Source: Tuctoria greenei
Taxonomy: Eukaryota; Streptophyta; Magnoliopsida; Poales; Poaceae
NCBI GenBank assembly: GCA_036927565.1
Contig: JAYESD010000008.1
Coordinates: 109,600,279-109,664,278, forward strand
DNA length: 64,000 nucleotides
Direction of reading: 5' to 3'
Shown: piece after piece, positions 24,364 to 35,011 of the stretch
How positions within the stretch are numbered: the first letter of the stretch is position 1
Layout: each line of letters starts with the position of its first letter
The notes under the pieces: generated by a model
The model's input: the letters and a program-made list of their open reading frames with translations, nothing else
The model's database searches: none
What the model was told of the DNA's origin: nothing
Position numbers and translations under genes: made by a program

Positions 24364-26976
24364 TCAACTACCTCTGGAGCCGAGATTCTCTCGGCGCGTT
24401 CCTCCGGGTGCCTGTGGATGTGGCGAAGGAGTTTGAGCCGCATTTCCCGAACCCTACAAAAGAACCATATATATTCCCTGTATTAGCCTTGTAAAGAATT
24501 GCACAACCATATTATACTTCAATCGATCCATTTAAAGCATGAACTATCACATACTATGAAATGAAACAAATTTTACCAAATTCCACTTACTGCATATGAT
24601 GTTATGGTTATTTGATATTAAGTGATGCATGCAAGCAACAAGTGGAGGTAAAACTTTGTAAAGGTGTACACTCTAGAAGTAAAGTTCATTTCACAGCAAT
24701 TGTTCATCCCAACAACAGGATAGGATCTTGCCGACTCCTAGAATATGAAAGGGTGGATAATTAATTTAAGAAGCTTAGCACGATATTAAAGAAAGAGTTT
24801 ATCACCTGCTCTAGTGTCTGCTGCGGCGGAAGCGTAGGAATCTCGATATCTTGACCGCTGTATCGAGCAAGAGCCTGCTATTGCAAAATATTAGAAGATA
24901 TATGTTATTGAAATGCTATGAAATTTAACTACGATACTTTAAATTACTTACCGCCAGTGCTACTTGCATCTGGGCCATCATTAAGGCCATCCTCTGCTGC
25001 TCCTCTCTCGACCTCTCTAGCTCTGTCTGGGTCTGCGTCAACGTCTCCTTCAAAGCAAGGAGCTCTAGCTGGGTCTGCGAGAGACAACAACTGGTGGTCC
25101 CAACGGATGAGGCCTGCGATGATGAAGCGCCTCTCAAAGGTCGCGTCGACCTCAAGTCGACAACTCTATCAAAAATGGCAAACCTGCAAAAAAATGAAAA
25201 CACTAAGTAGAAGAATATAAATTGAAAAAGAAATGAAACACATGAACAACTCACCATCCATGGGCCTTCCCGCCTCCGCTTGCGCACGCGGCTTGGGGGT
25301 CGATCGGCACGCTTTCCCAATCGTAATCCGCACCGTGTATCTTCATGACCTTCTGCGCGTACTTTGCCTACAAAACAAATAAATCTTATAAGCATGTCAA
25401 TAATAGTATTAGTTATAATGAAATTGATGAATTTCGAAAACTTACCAGTCGGTCAGCTACAACCTGACTACACTGCCCTGGCTGAGAAGGGTCACTTCCC
25501 TTGTGACCTCTCTTCCAAACCTGGGTCGGGGTCGGCTCATGACCCATCTCTCGCTCCTGTATAGCCATGTTAGTGAGATAAATATATTAGGAACACATAA
25601 ATAAATTGAAAAATTACTTACCATGCGTTTAGCCAAACGCAAGTAGCAGTCACCGCCATAGTTGTGCTTGCCGTCGGACCCCATGCGACACTGTCTAGCC
25701 TTTGTGGACTTATTGATGAAAGCGTCGCTAGCACAGTACCGACAGAGAGCTAAGTATGCCTCAGTGTTACCCTGTAACCAGGAAATAGTAACCTACACAT
25801 ATTTCATTTTTCATCAATGTAGTTAACATACACAAATAATATATATACTTAACAATATTAAAAATTACATCCGCGTACTGCTCCTCTATCAAGTACGCAT
25901 CGGAGTCCTTCCAAAATGGACCCCTTTGCTGCTCCTGCTCCTGCTCCCGGGGGTGCCGCTTGTAGTACGCATTGACGGCCTGAATCCGGGCATTCGACAA
26001 TGCTGCTGTCGTGAGCTTCTGAGCGTTGTAATGGAACACACGTCTCGCGTGGTCCTCCATACCTGGTTCCTCTACTTGGTACCTCAGCTTTAATCAAACA
26101 AACACTTAAGTGATATGAATTAACAATTCAAATGATTTAAAAAAATAAAATAGTTAAACTTACCATAAAATCGTGCCACACGGCTCCCTGAGCCTTGCCG
26201 TGGACCGGGTGAGAGACACGAGCGTAGCCGTCCCACGACAGGGCAGGGAAACCGTCAATGACACCGAGATAGTGCAACTTCATGATAGCACCCTGGACAC
26301 CGTTAACCTGCCTATGGTGTTTCTCAGCCCCTGTGAACGAAAAGTCATACCAACATCTGCAAAATATATTAAATCATTAAGTAAAGGAAAACAACATCTA
26401 ATATTCAACATACTATATACAGTTTTTTCCTGTCACCGACAGGAGGGATCGTGGTCCGCTGAGAAGTAACCGGAGGAGGAGCCGCAAAGTGGGTCCTCCT
26501 CGTCCGTCGCCTCTGCTGCGATGCCGCCACGTCCTTTGACCCTAAAGGCTCTGCAGAACCATCGGAGTCCAGAGGAAGGCTACCAGTAGCCTGCTGCAGA
26601 GGAAGGCTAGCACTAGCCGGCTCCGAAGGGAGGCTAGCGCTAGAGGGCTCCTGAAGCGGCCCCGCCTCTGACTCGGGCTCCTGTAGCAACCCCCTAGCCT
26701 CTGACTCGGACTCAGAAGACTCTGAGTCAGACTGCACAAAATAAAAAGATTGATAATAAATAATTATTAACAACTGCAATTTATAAAATAACTTTATTGT
26801 AAACTAAAATTTACCTCTACCCGCTGAAAGCACACGTGAACTGAGGGTGGAGCGTGCGCCAGAAAGAGGGAACATTGGCTCGAAGGTAACGAGGTCCCTG
26901 AGCAAGGGTCTCGTGGCGGCTCAAACCCTCTCGCTGGCTTCGCCTTCCCCTTCACCTTCCCCTTTGACAACGACAT
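24364..26976 (-). CDS. CACTA-1 second gene, Transposase_24 / Ptta-En-Spm type (TNPA-like)
   Basis: The ATG at 26976 starts MSLSKGKVKGKAK. Exons can be followed leftward: 26976-26815, 26731-26430, 26356-26164, about 26090-25860 (HYNAQKLTTAALSNARIQ), 25776-25620 (MGSDGKHNYGGDCYLRLAKR), 25564-25444, 25373-25255, 25190-24952 (a Gln/Glu-rich coiled coil) and short final exons to a stop near 24364. Exon 2 is acidic and Ser-rich. Reading frames join across introns with few defects. This class is the DNA-binding partner of TNP2 in CACTA elements. One fault is seen: the exon 2 donor reads GA instead of GT. The last exons are the least certain. Confidence 0.75.
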
Positions 26977-27054
26977 CCTGTTGCAATGAATAAATGATTA
27001 ATATGCAAAGATAATATAAAAAATTAATGTTAAGTCAGTGAATAAAACATTACT

Positions 27055-30000
27055 TTAAAATTCATCAACATCACGGTCATGAACCCTACTCCTTAAACCA
27101 GCCCATTGATCTTCTTCTTCCGCATATCGTTTTCGTTTGCGCAAATCAGCAGGTTCGTCTAAGTCATCGATATCTTCAGTTTCTAGTTCTAATTCTATTT
27201 CCGCTTCCGTGCCAGTCTCGATATCTTGAGCGTCTCCAACTAAGTCATCGAGTCCTATATAGGGCTCGATTGAGAATGAGTATCGCAACTCTTCCACTTG
27301 GTAGACCACATTAGCCTCAGCTTCCTCATGATAATCATCATCTCCTGGAGCGTATGACCGCTCACGAGGATTCACCTTATGTACCACCCACCAAGCTTTG
27401 AATTCATGGATAAGGTAGATAGTACACTTGCTCTACTTGGTGTGCAAGAACTAATGAATCGAATCCTTTCAACCGTTCCTTGTGTTTTACTTCGACCATG
27501 CCAAATTCGTTTACTCGAATTCCATAATGGAATCAAACCATTCGCAGTCAAATAATACTGCTCGAATTGTCTTGTTTCCGACAAAAGTGAATTCAAGGAT
27601 TCTTTTAATAATTTTGTAGTACTAAGTTTTGTTTTCTTGCGAATTGATTGCCCTCATCCCAACTCCAGTATTACATGTTGCCGCGAGAGGATGAAGAGAT
27701 TCAAATTGAGTTGTATGGAATCGAAAGTCGTTGACGTCATATCGACCATAGCTTCTAACATTAACCACTCCACATGATAGTTGTCGCAAATCATCATGGA
27801 CATTGGCATCTTTTTTGCACTATCCAAGATATGAAGTTATTAGAAAATGTAAGCATTCTTAAATTATAAGAAAATGTTGTTAACATTGATAAGTTAACGA
27901 GAAAAAGTTACATGACCCCCCGTTTATTCCTTCCCGTCGAATCTGTTCTATTTGCTTGCTCGTGGGTTGATGTCTATGTCTCCTTCGCTTGTCGAACATA
28001 ATACACGAAAAGAGAACCTTTTAGAATACATGTGTTGGAAAAGATGGTGAAAAGCATAAGTGTAGGTGAAACACTTACTTGAAATATTCATGCATTTCTT
28101 CCATATTAGCGTACATGTACAAGAAAGCAGCACGCCTTTCTTTTTCGCTGACGTCGTAGGAAGTGTAACTACCAACAATAGTGCCTGTTGTTGCAAAAAT
28201 GGAGAGATCGCTACAAGGAGGTTGCTCATCCATATTGTACGGCATTACCGAAGTATTAACATTGTGTTCCTCTGCAAAGTAAACACTTGAGAAGTATCCT
28301 ACTTCCTTAAGAATAAAACCTTCGGCGATGCAACCTTCAACCCTTGCCCTGTTACCAACCATTGGTTTCAGATATCTGAGTGCTCTTTCAATATGATACA
28401 TCCACCTATATTTCATGGGACCGCCCATTTTCGCTTCATATGGAAGATGAATTAATAGATGTTGCATTGGATTAAAAAATCCTGGAGGAAAATTTTTTTC
28501 CATCTTACACAAAAGTACCGGAATCTCCTTCTCCAACTAAGTCATCATCTTTAGCGTGATTTCTTTAGAACAGAGTTGCCTATAAAAGTGACTAAGCTCG
28601 GCTAACACCTTCCACACCGCATCATCAAAGTAGCCTTGAAACATAACAGGCAGAAGTCTTTCCATGATTATGTGATAATCATGACTCTTCAACCCAATGA
28701 GCTTTCCCGTTTTCACATTCATGGCTCGTCTTAGACTAGCTGCATAACCATCTGGGAATTTCAACCTTTGCAACCATTTTAGAACTTCTTCCTTTTCTTT
28801 AGGTCCAAGACAGAAAGGAGCATGTGGTTTAACACCATTTTCGGAGAGCTCAAGAGTTTGACAGTTACAAAGCTCGACGAGATCCTTTCAAGCCTTTAAA
28901 TTGTCTTTTGTTTTGCCCGTCATGTCCATGCATGTGCTTATGATACATTCGGCCATGTTACGCTCTTGATGCATGACATCAATGTTGTGCCTTAGAATCG
29001 ACGACTTCACATACGGTAGCTCCCAAAGTCCACATATGTGAGTCCAATTGTGTTTGTCTCTGAAACCTTCAAAATATCCAGGACGACCTTCATCTAGCAC
29101 CATTTTGTCCAATGTATCAAATATTTCTTAGCCGTTAAGACGTTTCGGTAGTACTTTAGTGACAACAGTGTTCTAAAGACATTTCTCTGTTGTCTAAATA
29201 AGTGATTCGGAGGCAGTTAACGTTTATGGCAATCGAAGTAAGATATCTTGCCTCCATGGGTAAGTCGAAAGCAATCGGTATTCGAGGCACATATCGGACA
29301 CGTCAACCGACCATGAGTGCACCATCCAGAAAACATGTCGTATGCTGGAAAATCATGGACAGACCATAAATAAGCACCTCGAAGGTTGAATTTCTGCTTC
29401 TTGTAACAGTCGTACGCTTCGACTCCTTTCCACAACATTTTCAACTCTTCTATCAACAGTTTCAACATCATGTTGAGACGTGACCCAGGATGATCCGACG
29501 CAGGTACAATGAGGCTAAGAAACATGAACTCATTCTTCATGCAAAAATCGGTGGAAGATTGTACGGAATGACAAAGAATGGCCAACATGAGTATGGTGCG
29601 GCGTTTGTGCTGAACGGTGTGAACCCATATGTGGCCAACCCGATGCGAACATTTCTCGCTTCACGACCAAATTGTGGGTCGAACCGGTCCAGCGCCTTCC
29701 ATGCCTCACCATCGGACGGGTGCGTCATGACTCCATTGTTCTGACGCTCACCTTCTTTGTGCCATCTCATGTGTCTAGCTGTTTTCTTTTTTAAAGGAAC
29801 AACCGCTTTAACCTCAGTGTCACGGGTAAGTAACGAAGTTGCTTACATGCGACTTCCATCGTGACAGTATCACCATTGTTATTAACAACTTCGACAAACC
29901 TCGGTTGACCACATTTCAAACATTGGTTCTCATTGGCATGCTCTCTATAGAAAAGCATACAGTTGTCTGGACACACATCAATCTTCTCGTACTTCATACC

Positions 30001-30593
30001 GAGACCAGAAAGAATTTTCTTCAACTTATACATATCTTTAGACACTTTGTTGGGATGTGGAAGGGAATCGTTGAACAAATTAATGAGATCGTTGTAACAG
30101 TTATTAGAAAAGAAGAACTTCGACTTAATTGCCATAAGTTTAGTCACAAAATTGAGGATTGTCATTTTAGTGTGTCCATGTAGCGACTCTTCTGAATCTT
30201 TGAGATGTTGGAAGAACTTTTTAACCTCTGTTGTTTCAGGATCCTCTGTAAGCTCTGGTTGTATAGCTTCCAACATCTCATCCATCATATCAACCTCCGT
30301 GGCATCATCATTGTCCGCTTCCACTTCTTGTACAGCTTGAGAAGTTATCTCGTCGTGGAAGTTTCACAACTCATAATGTCACAGTAACCGTTTCGACACA
30401 AGTGCATCATAAGTTCCACATTGTCCCAATATGTTCCGTTTCGGCATTTCATACATGGGCACCACGCCTTATCGCTTTTTGATAACGAAAAAGCTCGTTC
30501 CACAAAAGCTTCTATCTTGGTGTACCACTCTTCTGAGTGACTATTGGTTCTGCTCTTCCAACCAGTGTACATCCAACTACGATCTTCGCCCAT
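27055..30593 (-). pseudogene. CACTA-1 TNP2-type transposase, frameshifted
   Basis: The order matches plant TNP2 proteins. A transposase-associated domain with WCPCMKC comes first (30593-30345). An acidic linker and YEKIDVCPDNCMLFY follow (30324-29791). The TNP2 core comes next, with RNVRIGLATYGFTPF and VIPYNLPP (29770-29537), then WSVHDFPAYDMFSGW (29588-29217) and LRHNIDVMHQERN (29112-28888). DUF4218 has KFPDGYAASLRR and GLKSHDYHIIMERLLP (28773-28075). The acidic C-terminus ends VDEF at 27055. At least four single-base frameshifts and some stops separate these blocks. The gene would have cut and moved the element. Confidence 0.9.
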
Positions 30594-31244
30594 GTTTGAC
30601 TCTGCAATTAATAGCCGGACAAATTACCGTCGGTTTCTTGTTAATTTATGCATGGTAGAGAAAATAATGAGAGAGACAGTGAACTGGGTCCGGTCCAGCT
30701 CGAAGCCCGACACGGGCCATGCTCGGGCTTGACCTCAGACCCCGCTCGGCCACCCTTGGCTCCCTCCCTCGCCTCCAGCACCCAAGCGAGCCCGACGAGT
30801 GACGACTCCTAGACTCTCGTCTGGAGGAGGCGAGGCGAGGACCCCGGTAGGTCTACAGCGAGCTGATGAAACTGTTGGCAAAGAAGCTGCAGAGGAGGCG
30901 ATGAGGCGCGAGGAGGTGACCACGACTCGGTCGGGCTTCGAGCCGGCACAGCACGCTCAGCCTGGAAATGGTATACATGATAGGTTATGTCTCACAAACT
31001 CATGAAATTTCGGCAGCATAACGCCACATATTTAACACTACACCCCCCTATCTGGTGTAGTTCTTAAAGTGCAAACTAGGGCAACGGGTTAGCTGGGAAA
31101 CCTGTTTCCTTACAGATGTTGTGAGTCAAGGACAATACTCGCAACATATGTTTTCGGAGTTTTCATCGTCTTATATGTACTCACAAACACGTGCGATGTG
31201 AACGGGGGGTCTTGCGGCGGAGAGATACTTGGTTACAGACTTTT

Positions 31245-31625
31245 AGGCTTAGTAATGGGCCGCACGTCCCATATACACTTAACCCTAACGATTCACCTCG
31301 TGTCACAAGTCCGGGTCACGATCGTGACCCACACTGCCTATATACGCTAGGGTTGGGCCTGATGGGCCGTATATATGCTACATATATACCACGGCTCGAC
31401 CAGGATTCGGGCCGGCACGACACGCTCGGCCCACGAACGGGCCAGGCACGGCCCGACAGGGGGAAATGGGATCTGTCGGGCTTGGCCATGGCTTATGGCC
31501 CGTCGTGCCAACCCGGCCCGGCACGACAAATTTGCGGGCCATGCTGGGCCTAATGTTTTCATGCACGAGACCTGCTGGGCTCATGTCGGGTGGCACGGCA
31601 CAACCCATTGGCCATCTATAGCCAT
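31245..31625. repeat. GC-rich GGCACG-repeat segment in CACTA-1
   Basis: GC-rich sequence has recurring GGCCGGCACGAC and GGCACGGCCCGAC motifs in both orientations, with a weaker relative near 30930-30965. This texture resembles plant miniature elements, but I could not define ends or a target duplication. Overlapping open frames on both strands reflect base composition. Confidence 0.35.
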
Positions 31626-31947
31626 GACAAAACCTAAGTGCCCCGACAACCGACCACCCCCGACGCCGCCCTCGACAAAAACCAATTAAGCATAATCTAC
31701 ACTACACTAATTAAGTATTATGTACACTAAGCAAATTAGGAATAATTAAGCAACTTAACCACTTAAGCATAACTAAATAAACATAATCTAAAGTAAGCAA
31801 ATTAAGCGAATTAACTAATTAAGCATAATTAAATAAACAATTAAGCAATTTAAGCATAATTTAAACATTTCAATTTCAAATTTGAATAATTCAATTCAAT
31901 TCAAATCAATTTTTAACAATGCAACTAAATTGAATTTCAAATTTGAA

Positions 31948-32262
31948 GGGGAGGGTGTGGGTGGTGGATTGTTTGGGGGGAGGGGGAGGGGGGCCGGGGA
32001 GTGGAGGTGGAGGGAGGGCCGGGGAGGGGAGGGGGAGGGGGGCCAGGGAGGGGAGGTGGAGGGAGGGCCGGGCAGAGGAGGGGGAGGAGGACCGGGGAGG
32101 GGAGTGGAGGGGGGCGGCACTCGGGGATGGCACGTGGAGGGCCAGGGCGGCGGTGGTCGGCCGGGGAGGTGGGCGGCGCTCGGGGAGGGGGCAGGAGGGC
32201 CGAGCCGGCGGTCGGGGAGGGGAGCGGAGGGGAGGGGAGGAGGGGATGGGAGGAGTTACCTG
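31948..32262. repeat. Strand-asymmetric G-rich tract in CACTA-1
   Basis: Over 300 bp of GGGGAGGGG-type repeats on the plus strand lie upstream of the transposase gene. It produces long overlapping open frames of Gly/Arg or Pro/Ser on both strands that have no family support. Runs of four or more G recur densely, so quadruplex structure is possible. Confidence 0.75.
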
Positions 32263-32434
32263 GCGGCGGCGGACGGCAGCGGCATTAGCGACGGGCGCGG
32301 CGGCGGCGTCGGACGGCGGCAGCATCAGCGATGGGCGCGGCGGCGGCTGAGGCAGCGGCGTCGGGCGAGGGAGCGAGGGACGAAGCGGCACGCGGGTAAG
32401 GAGAAAGAGAGGCGCACGCGAGTAGGTTAAATTC

Positions 32435-32715
32435 CGTAACTTACGTCGGCTAATTAATATATTTACGTCAGCCTTATTTACTTACGTCGGCCAGTAAAGC
32501 GGCCGACGTAAGTTAAGCGTAACTTACGTCGGCCTTTTAACTTACGTCGGCTTGGCTTCTTGGCCGATGTAGGTTCATGTTTTTTCCTGTCGGCCAATTA
32601 ACTTACGTCAGCCACCGACGAAAGTTATTTAACTTACGTCGGTTTGTTTTGGCCGATGTAAGTTACTCTACTTTCGTCGATTGGTCGACGTATGTTAATT
32701 GGGCTGACGTAAGTG
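32435..32715. repeat. CACTA-1 right subterminal repeats
   Basis: About ten copies of AACTTACGTCGGC and its complement are the counterpart of the left array at 23795-24185. Confidence 0.9.
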
Positions 32716-32847
32716 CTCGTGTTTCCTATAGTGTAGGTTGTGGTGTTCACATGTCAGCCACCCTGAATACACCTGCGCAGTACTGCAGAGGATGTGAAAT
32801 CCGCCACCACCGGAAGCTGAACCGTCACTGCGCGCGATCCCCATCAG

Positions 32848-32951
32848 TACGCGTGGAGAATATGATGGCTTGTGTCTTTATATAATGTCGCCATCATCTT
32901 CTCCGTGTGTACTCCATAAAGACACATCACCGTCTTCTCCACACGTACTCT
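32848..32951. promoter_or_regulatory. Inverted-repeat stretch with TATA-like box upstream of the F-box pseudogene
   Basis: GTACGCGTGGAGAA followed by a TGTGTCTTTAT-containing block is repeated once directly and twice inverted. It includes TTTATATAAT at about 32877-32886. The position, about 120 bp before the coding similarity, would suit a promoter, but this is only an inference. Confidence 0.3.
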
Positions 32952-32985
32952 AGCTTCCTCTCTGTCTCTGCCGCAGGCACCCTCA

Positions 32986-33762
32986 TTGGTTCCCTTCACA
33001 GCACAGTGACGCTGAAGCCTATAGAGTTGCCGTTCACACACGATATTGTGGTTGAGATCTCGGGGCGCCGCTCCGCAAGCTACCTACGACCCTTGGACGA
33101 CCTCTCCAGTCTGTGTGCCACCTGCAAGGCTATGAAAGCGGCGTGCCAGGATGGCGCCGTGGGCAGGCGCATGGCACTGGAGCGTGGCACTGGAGCGGGT
33201 GACCCGGAGGATGTGGCGTGACTCAGGGTGCTGCGAAGCCCTCGTGAAGAACCTAGCCATCATCAGCAACCCTCGTGCATGCTATGCCATCGGGCTCAAG
33301 CTCGTCTTCGCGTACGATCGCGCGCAGCCGGACGCCTAGTTTCTCGCCCGGGCTACTAGGGTCGGTCACATGGAGGTTGCCTATGTCCTTGGCCTCCTCC
33401 GCTACGACACTGATCGCGGGGCCCGCGACGCTTTCTAGTATATCTGGCAAGTCAAAGATGAGGTCGACGTCCGTGAGAAAGCTGTTGGGTCTGTTGCCAT
33501 CATAAGGGCCAACAATGAGTGCAGGAGGTGTCGGATTCAAGCCCTAGCTGAAATTGATATTCTGACGTAGGCGCATCTGCACCCGCCTCCGAGGCCGCCG
33601 ATGGTGTCACTGCCCAACAAGGAGGAAGACCTGTGCATGGCTGCCGTCTGCGAGAAGAAAGGGTGGAGCGGCAGCAAGGTCTTTTGTAGTGAAGACTGTA
33701 GGATTAGACACGAGCATTTCACATTCTACCTTGAAGTGTTATCCGGTATGGGTTATATATAA
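32986..33762 (+). pseudogene. F-box-type protein gene, broken, inside CACTA-2
   Basis: The N-terminal part has an F-box pattern (HDIVVEISGRR, LRPLDDLSSL, CKAMKAAC). The middle has YAIGLKLVFAYDRAQPDA and YVLGLLRYDTDRGARDA, helical repeats like those of plant F-box proteins with Sel1-like repeats. The C-terminal part has paired cysteines (CRRCRIQAL, CSEDCRIRHEH), a likely zinc-binding segment. Such proteins normally select targets for SCF ubiquitin ligases. It is broken by a 13-bp tandem duplication (33172-33184 and 33185-33197) that shifts the frame, and by TAG at 33337-33339, 33436-33438 and 33568-33570. The natural stop is TAA at 33760-33762. The start codon is not clear. Confidence 0.75.
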
Positions 33763-33784
33763 AAGGCTTATAAGGCTGTGTGTT

Positions 33785-34375
33785 GTTGATTTTCTTGTTT
33801 CATGATGTCATTTTTCTTGTTTTGTAGTAATGTTTTATGTTGATGAACTCAATGTTTTTTGTGTGTTCCAACTGTTATTTTGTTTTCTATCTGTTTGTTT
33901 AGTGAACTATCTGTTCCATCTATATTCTCTGTTAATGAACTCTCCTCCACACCGCTGATAGCCTCTAAAGTGGCCGGTATTGTACTTTAGCTGCTGGAGG
34001 TTCCAGAGGAGATCGCCCGTAGCGGGGCCTGCAAAGCAATCTATAAGTAATATATAGTACTAGTACATACGTAGTAACAGGGAAATGCAAAAGGTAGCCA
34101 GACTGGAAAGAAATGTGGAGACAATGAACAGAGAGAAAAAGAAAAGGAAGGACGAGAAAAATGTTAGAATAAGATAGGTAGAACTCCAACATACCACTGG
34201 CCCAATGCCCCTATAGCAGTGTCATCATTACCACTACTCCTATACGTGGCCAGAAGTTATTACCACTGCTTAAAGGGAAGTGTTGCGGACTAGATGTGCC
34301 GATTAGTTTATTTTGTGTTTATTGGGGATTATGTAACAGCTAGTTCTGTCGATTATTTTGTTGACTGGAGTGGTA
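33785..34375. repeat. Duplicated flank, copy 2 (downstream of the F-box pseudogene)
   Basis: It is a direct repeat of 22795-23480, now separated from it by CACTA-1 and the pseudogene. It lacks the Stowaway-like element. I see no TG...CA ends, so the pair is not a set of LTRs. It looks like the 3' flank of a tandemly duplicated gene. Confidence 0.8.
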
Positions 34376-34769
34376 CGTTGAACACTACTGTTTGGTTCCA
34401 TCGATGATTATATCTAGTATTTAATCCTTGTTTATATCATTGTGTTGCTGCAGTTCAAGAGATTTTATGTGTATGCTTTATTTTGATCAGAATACCACCC
34501 CCATTGCTTCATTAACTTATTTAGATAACGAATTGCCAGAGCCAGATGCGCGCCCGTAGATGGGCTCATGCATCATAGGGACAAACACCAAGCGTCCCAA
34601 CACAGTTTCGGCCCACGAATACAAAGTGACTAAGCGCAGTATCAGCCCACGAATAACAAGCGGCCCAGCGCAGTGTTGGGCCAACTCTGATAGCTTCACG
34701 TACGCTTTGTCCTGGCTTCCTGCCAGCGGGACCCTTCGATCCACAACGACCCCTCTCCCAACTGTATGA

Positions 34770-34925
34770 AACGCACGTGGAGGAGCATCTGCCAACTGCC
34801 ACGCTCTTGGAGGAGCATCCGCCGGCCGCCACACTCTTGGAAGAGCATCTCCTGCCGCCACGCTCTTGGAAGAGCAGCCGCCGGCCACTGGTGTGGAGGA
34901 GCATCCGCCGGCCGCAGCACGTGGA
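34770..34925. repeat. GC-rich ~30-bp tandem repeat
   Basis: About five units contain CACGCTCTTGGAGGAGCATC followed by CGCCGGCCGC, just upstream of the CACTA-2 transposase start. It is in no supported frame. Confidence 0.75.
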
Positions 34926-35011
34926 GAGCAACAACGCTAGGTACAATTGCTAACATAATGTTATTGTAGTTCTATCCTCTTACGGATACGCTGATTGAAC
35001 TATAGGAAGCG

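Larger units (their letters stand above)
23776..32733 (-). mobile_element. CACTA-1: two-gene En/Spm-type DNA transposon
   Basis: The ends are CACTACAGGAA at 23776 and, on the other strand from 32733, CACTATAGGAA. They are flanked by a perfect 3 bp duplication TAG (23773-23775, 32734-32736). Both ends hold clustered copies of ACTTACGTCGGC in both orientations. Two genes read on the minus strand: a TNP2 transposase (27055-30593), then a second multi-exon gene (24364-26976). The element is 8,958 bp and lies inside CACTA-2, just upstream of the F-box pseudogene. Confidence 0.95.

Noticed and set aside
24221..24436. Plus-strand frames across the CACTA-1 second gene
   Set aside because: They are antisense to the supported minus-strand exons.
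31882..32430. Long Gly/Arg- and Pro-rich frames on both strands
   Set aside because: They overlap each other in several frames and follow from the G-rich tract, which lacks stop codons by composition.
32907..33221. The 104-residue frame over the F-box region as a functional short F-box gene
   Set aside because: Its end is created by the 13-bp duplication, and the downstream protein text continues in another frame with three further stops.
22795..34375. The duplicated flanks as LTRs of a retrotransposon that captured the F-box gene
   Set aside because: No TG...CA ends, primer site or purine tract adjoin them. The similarity starts in the 3' end region of the pseudogene, which fits a gene-flank duplication.
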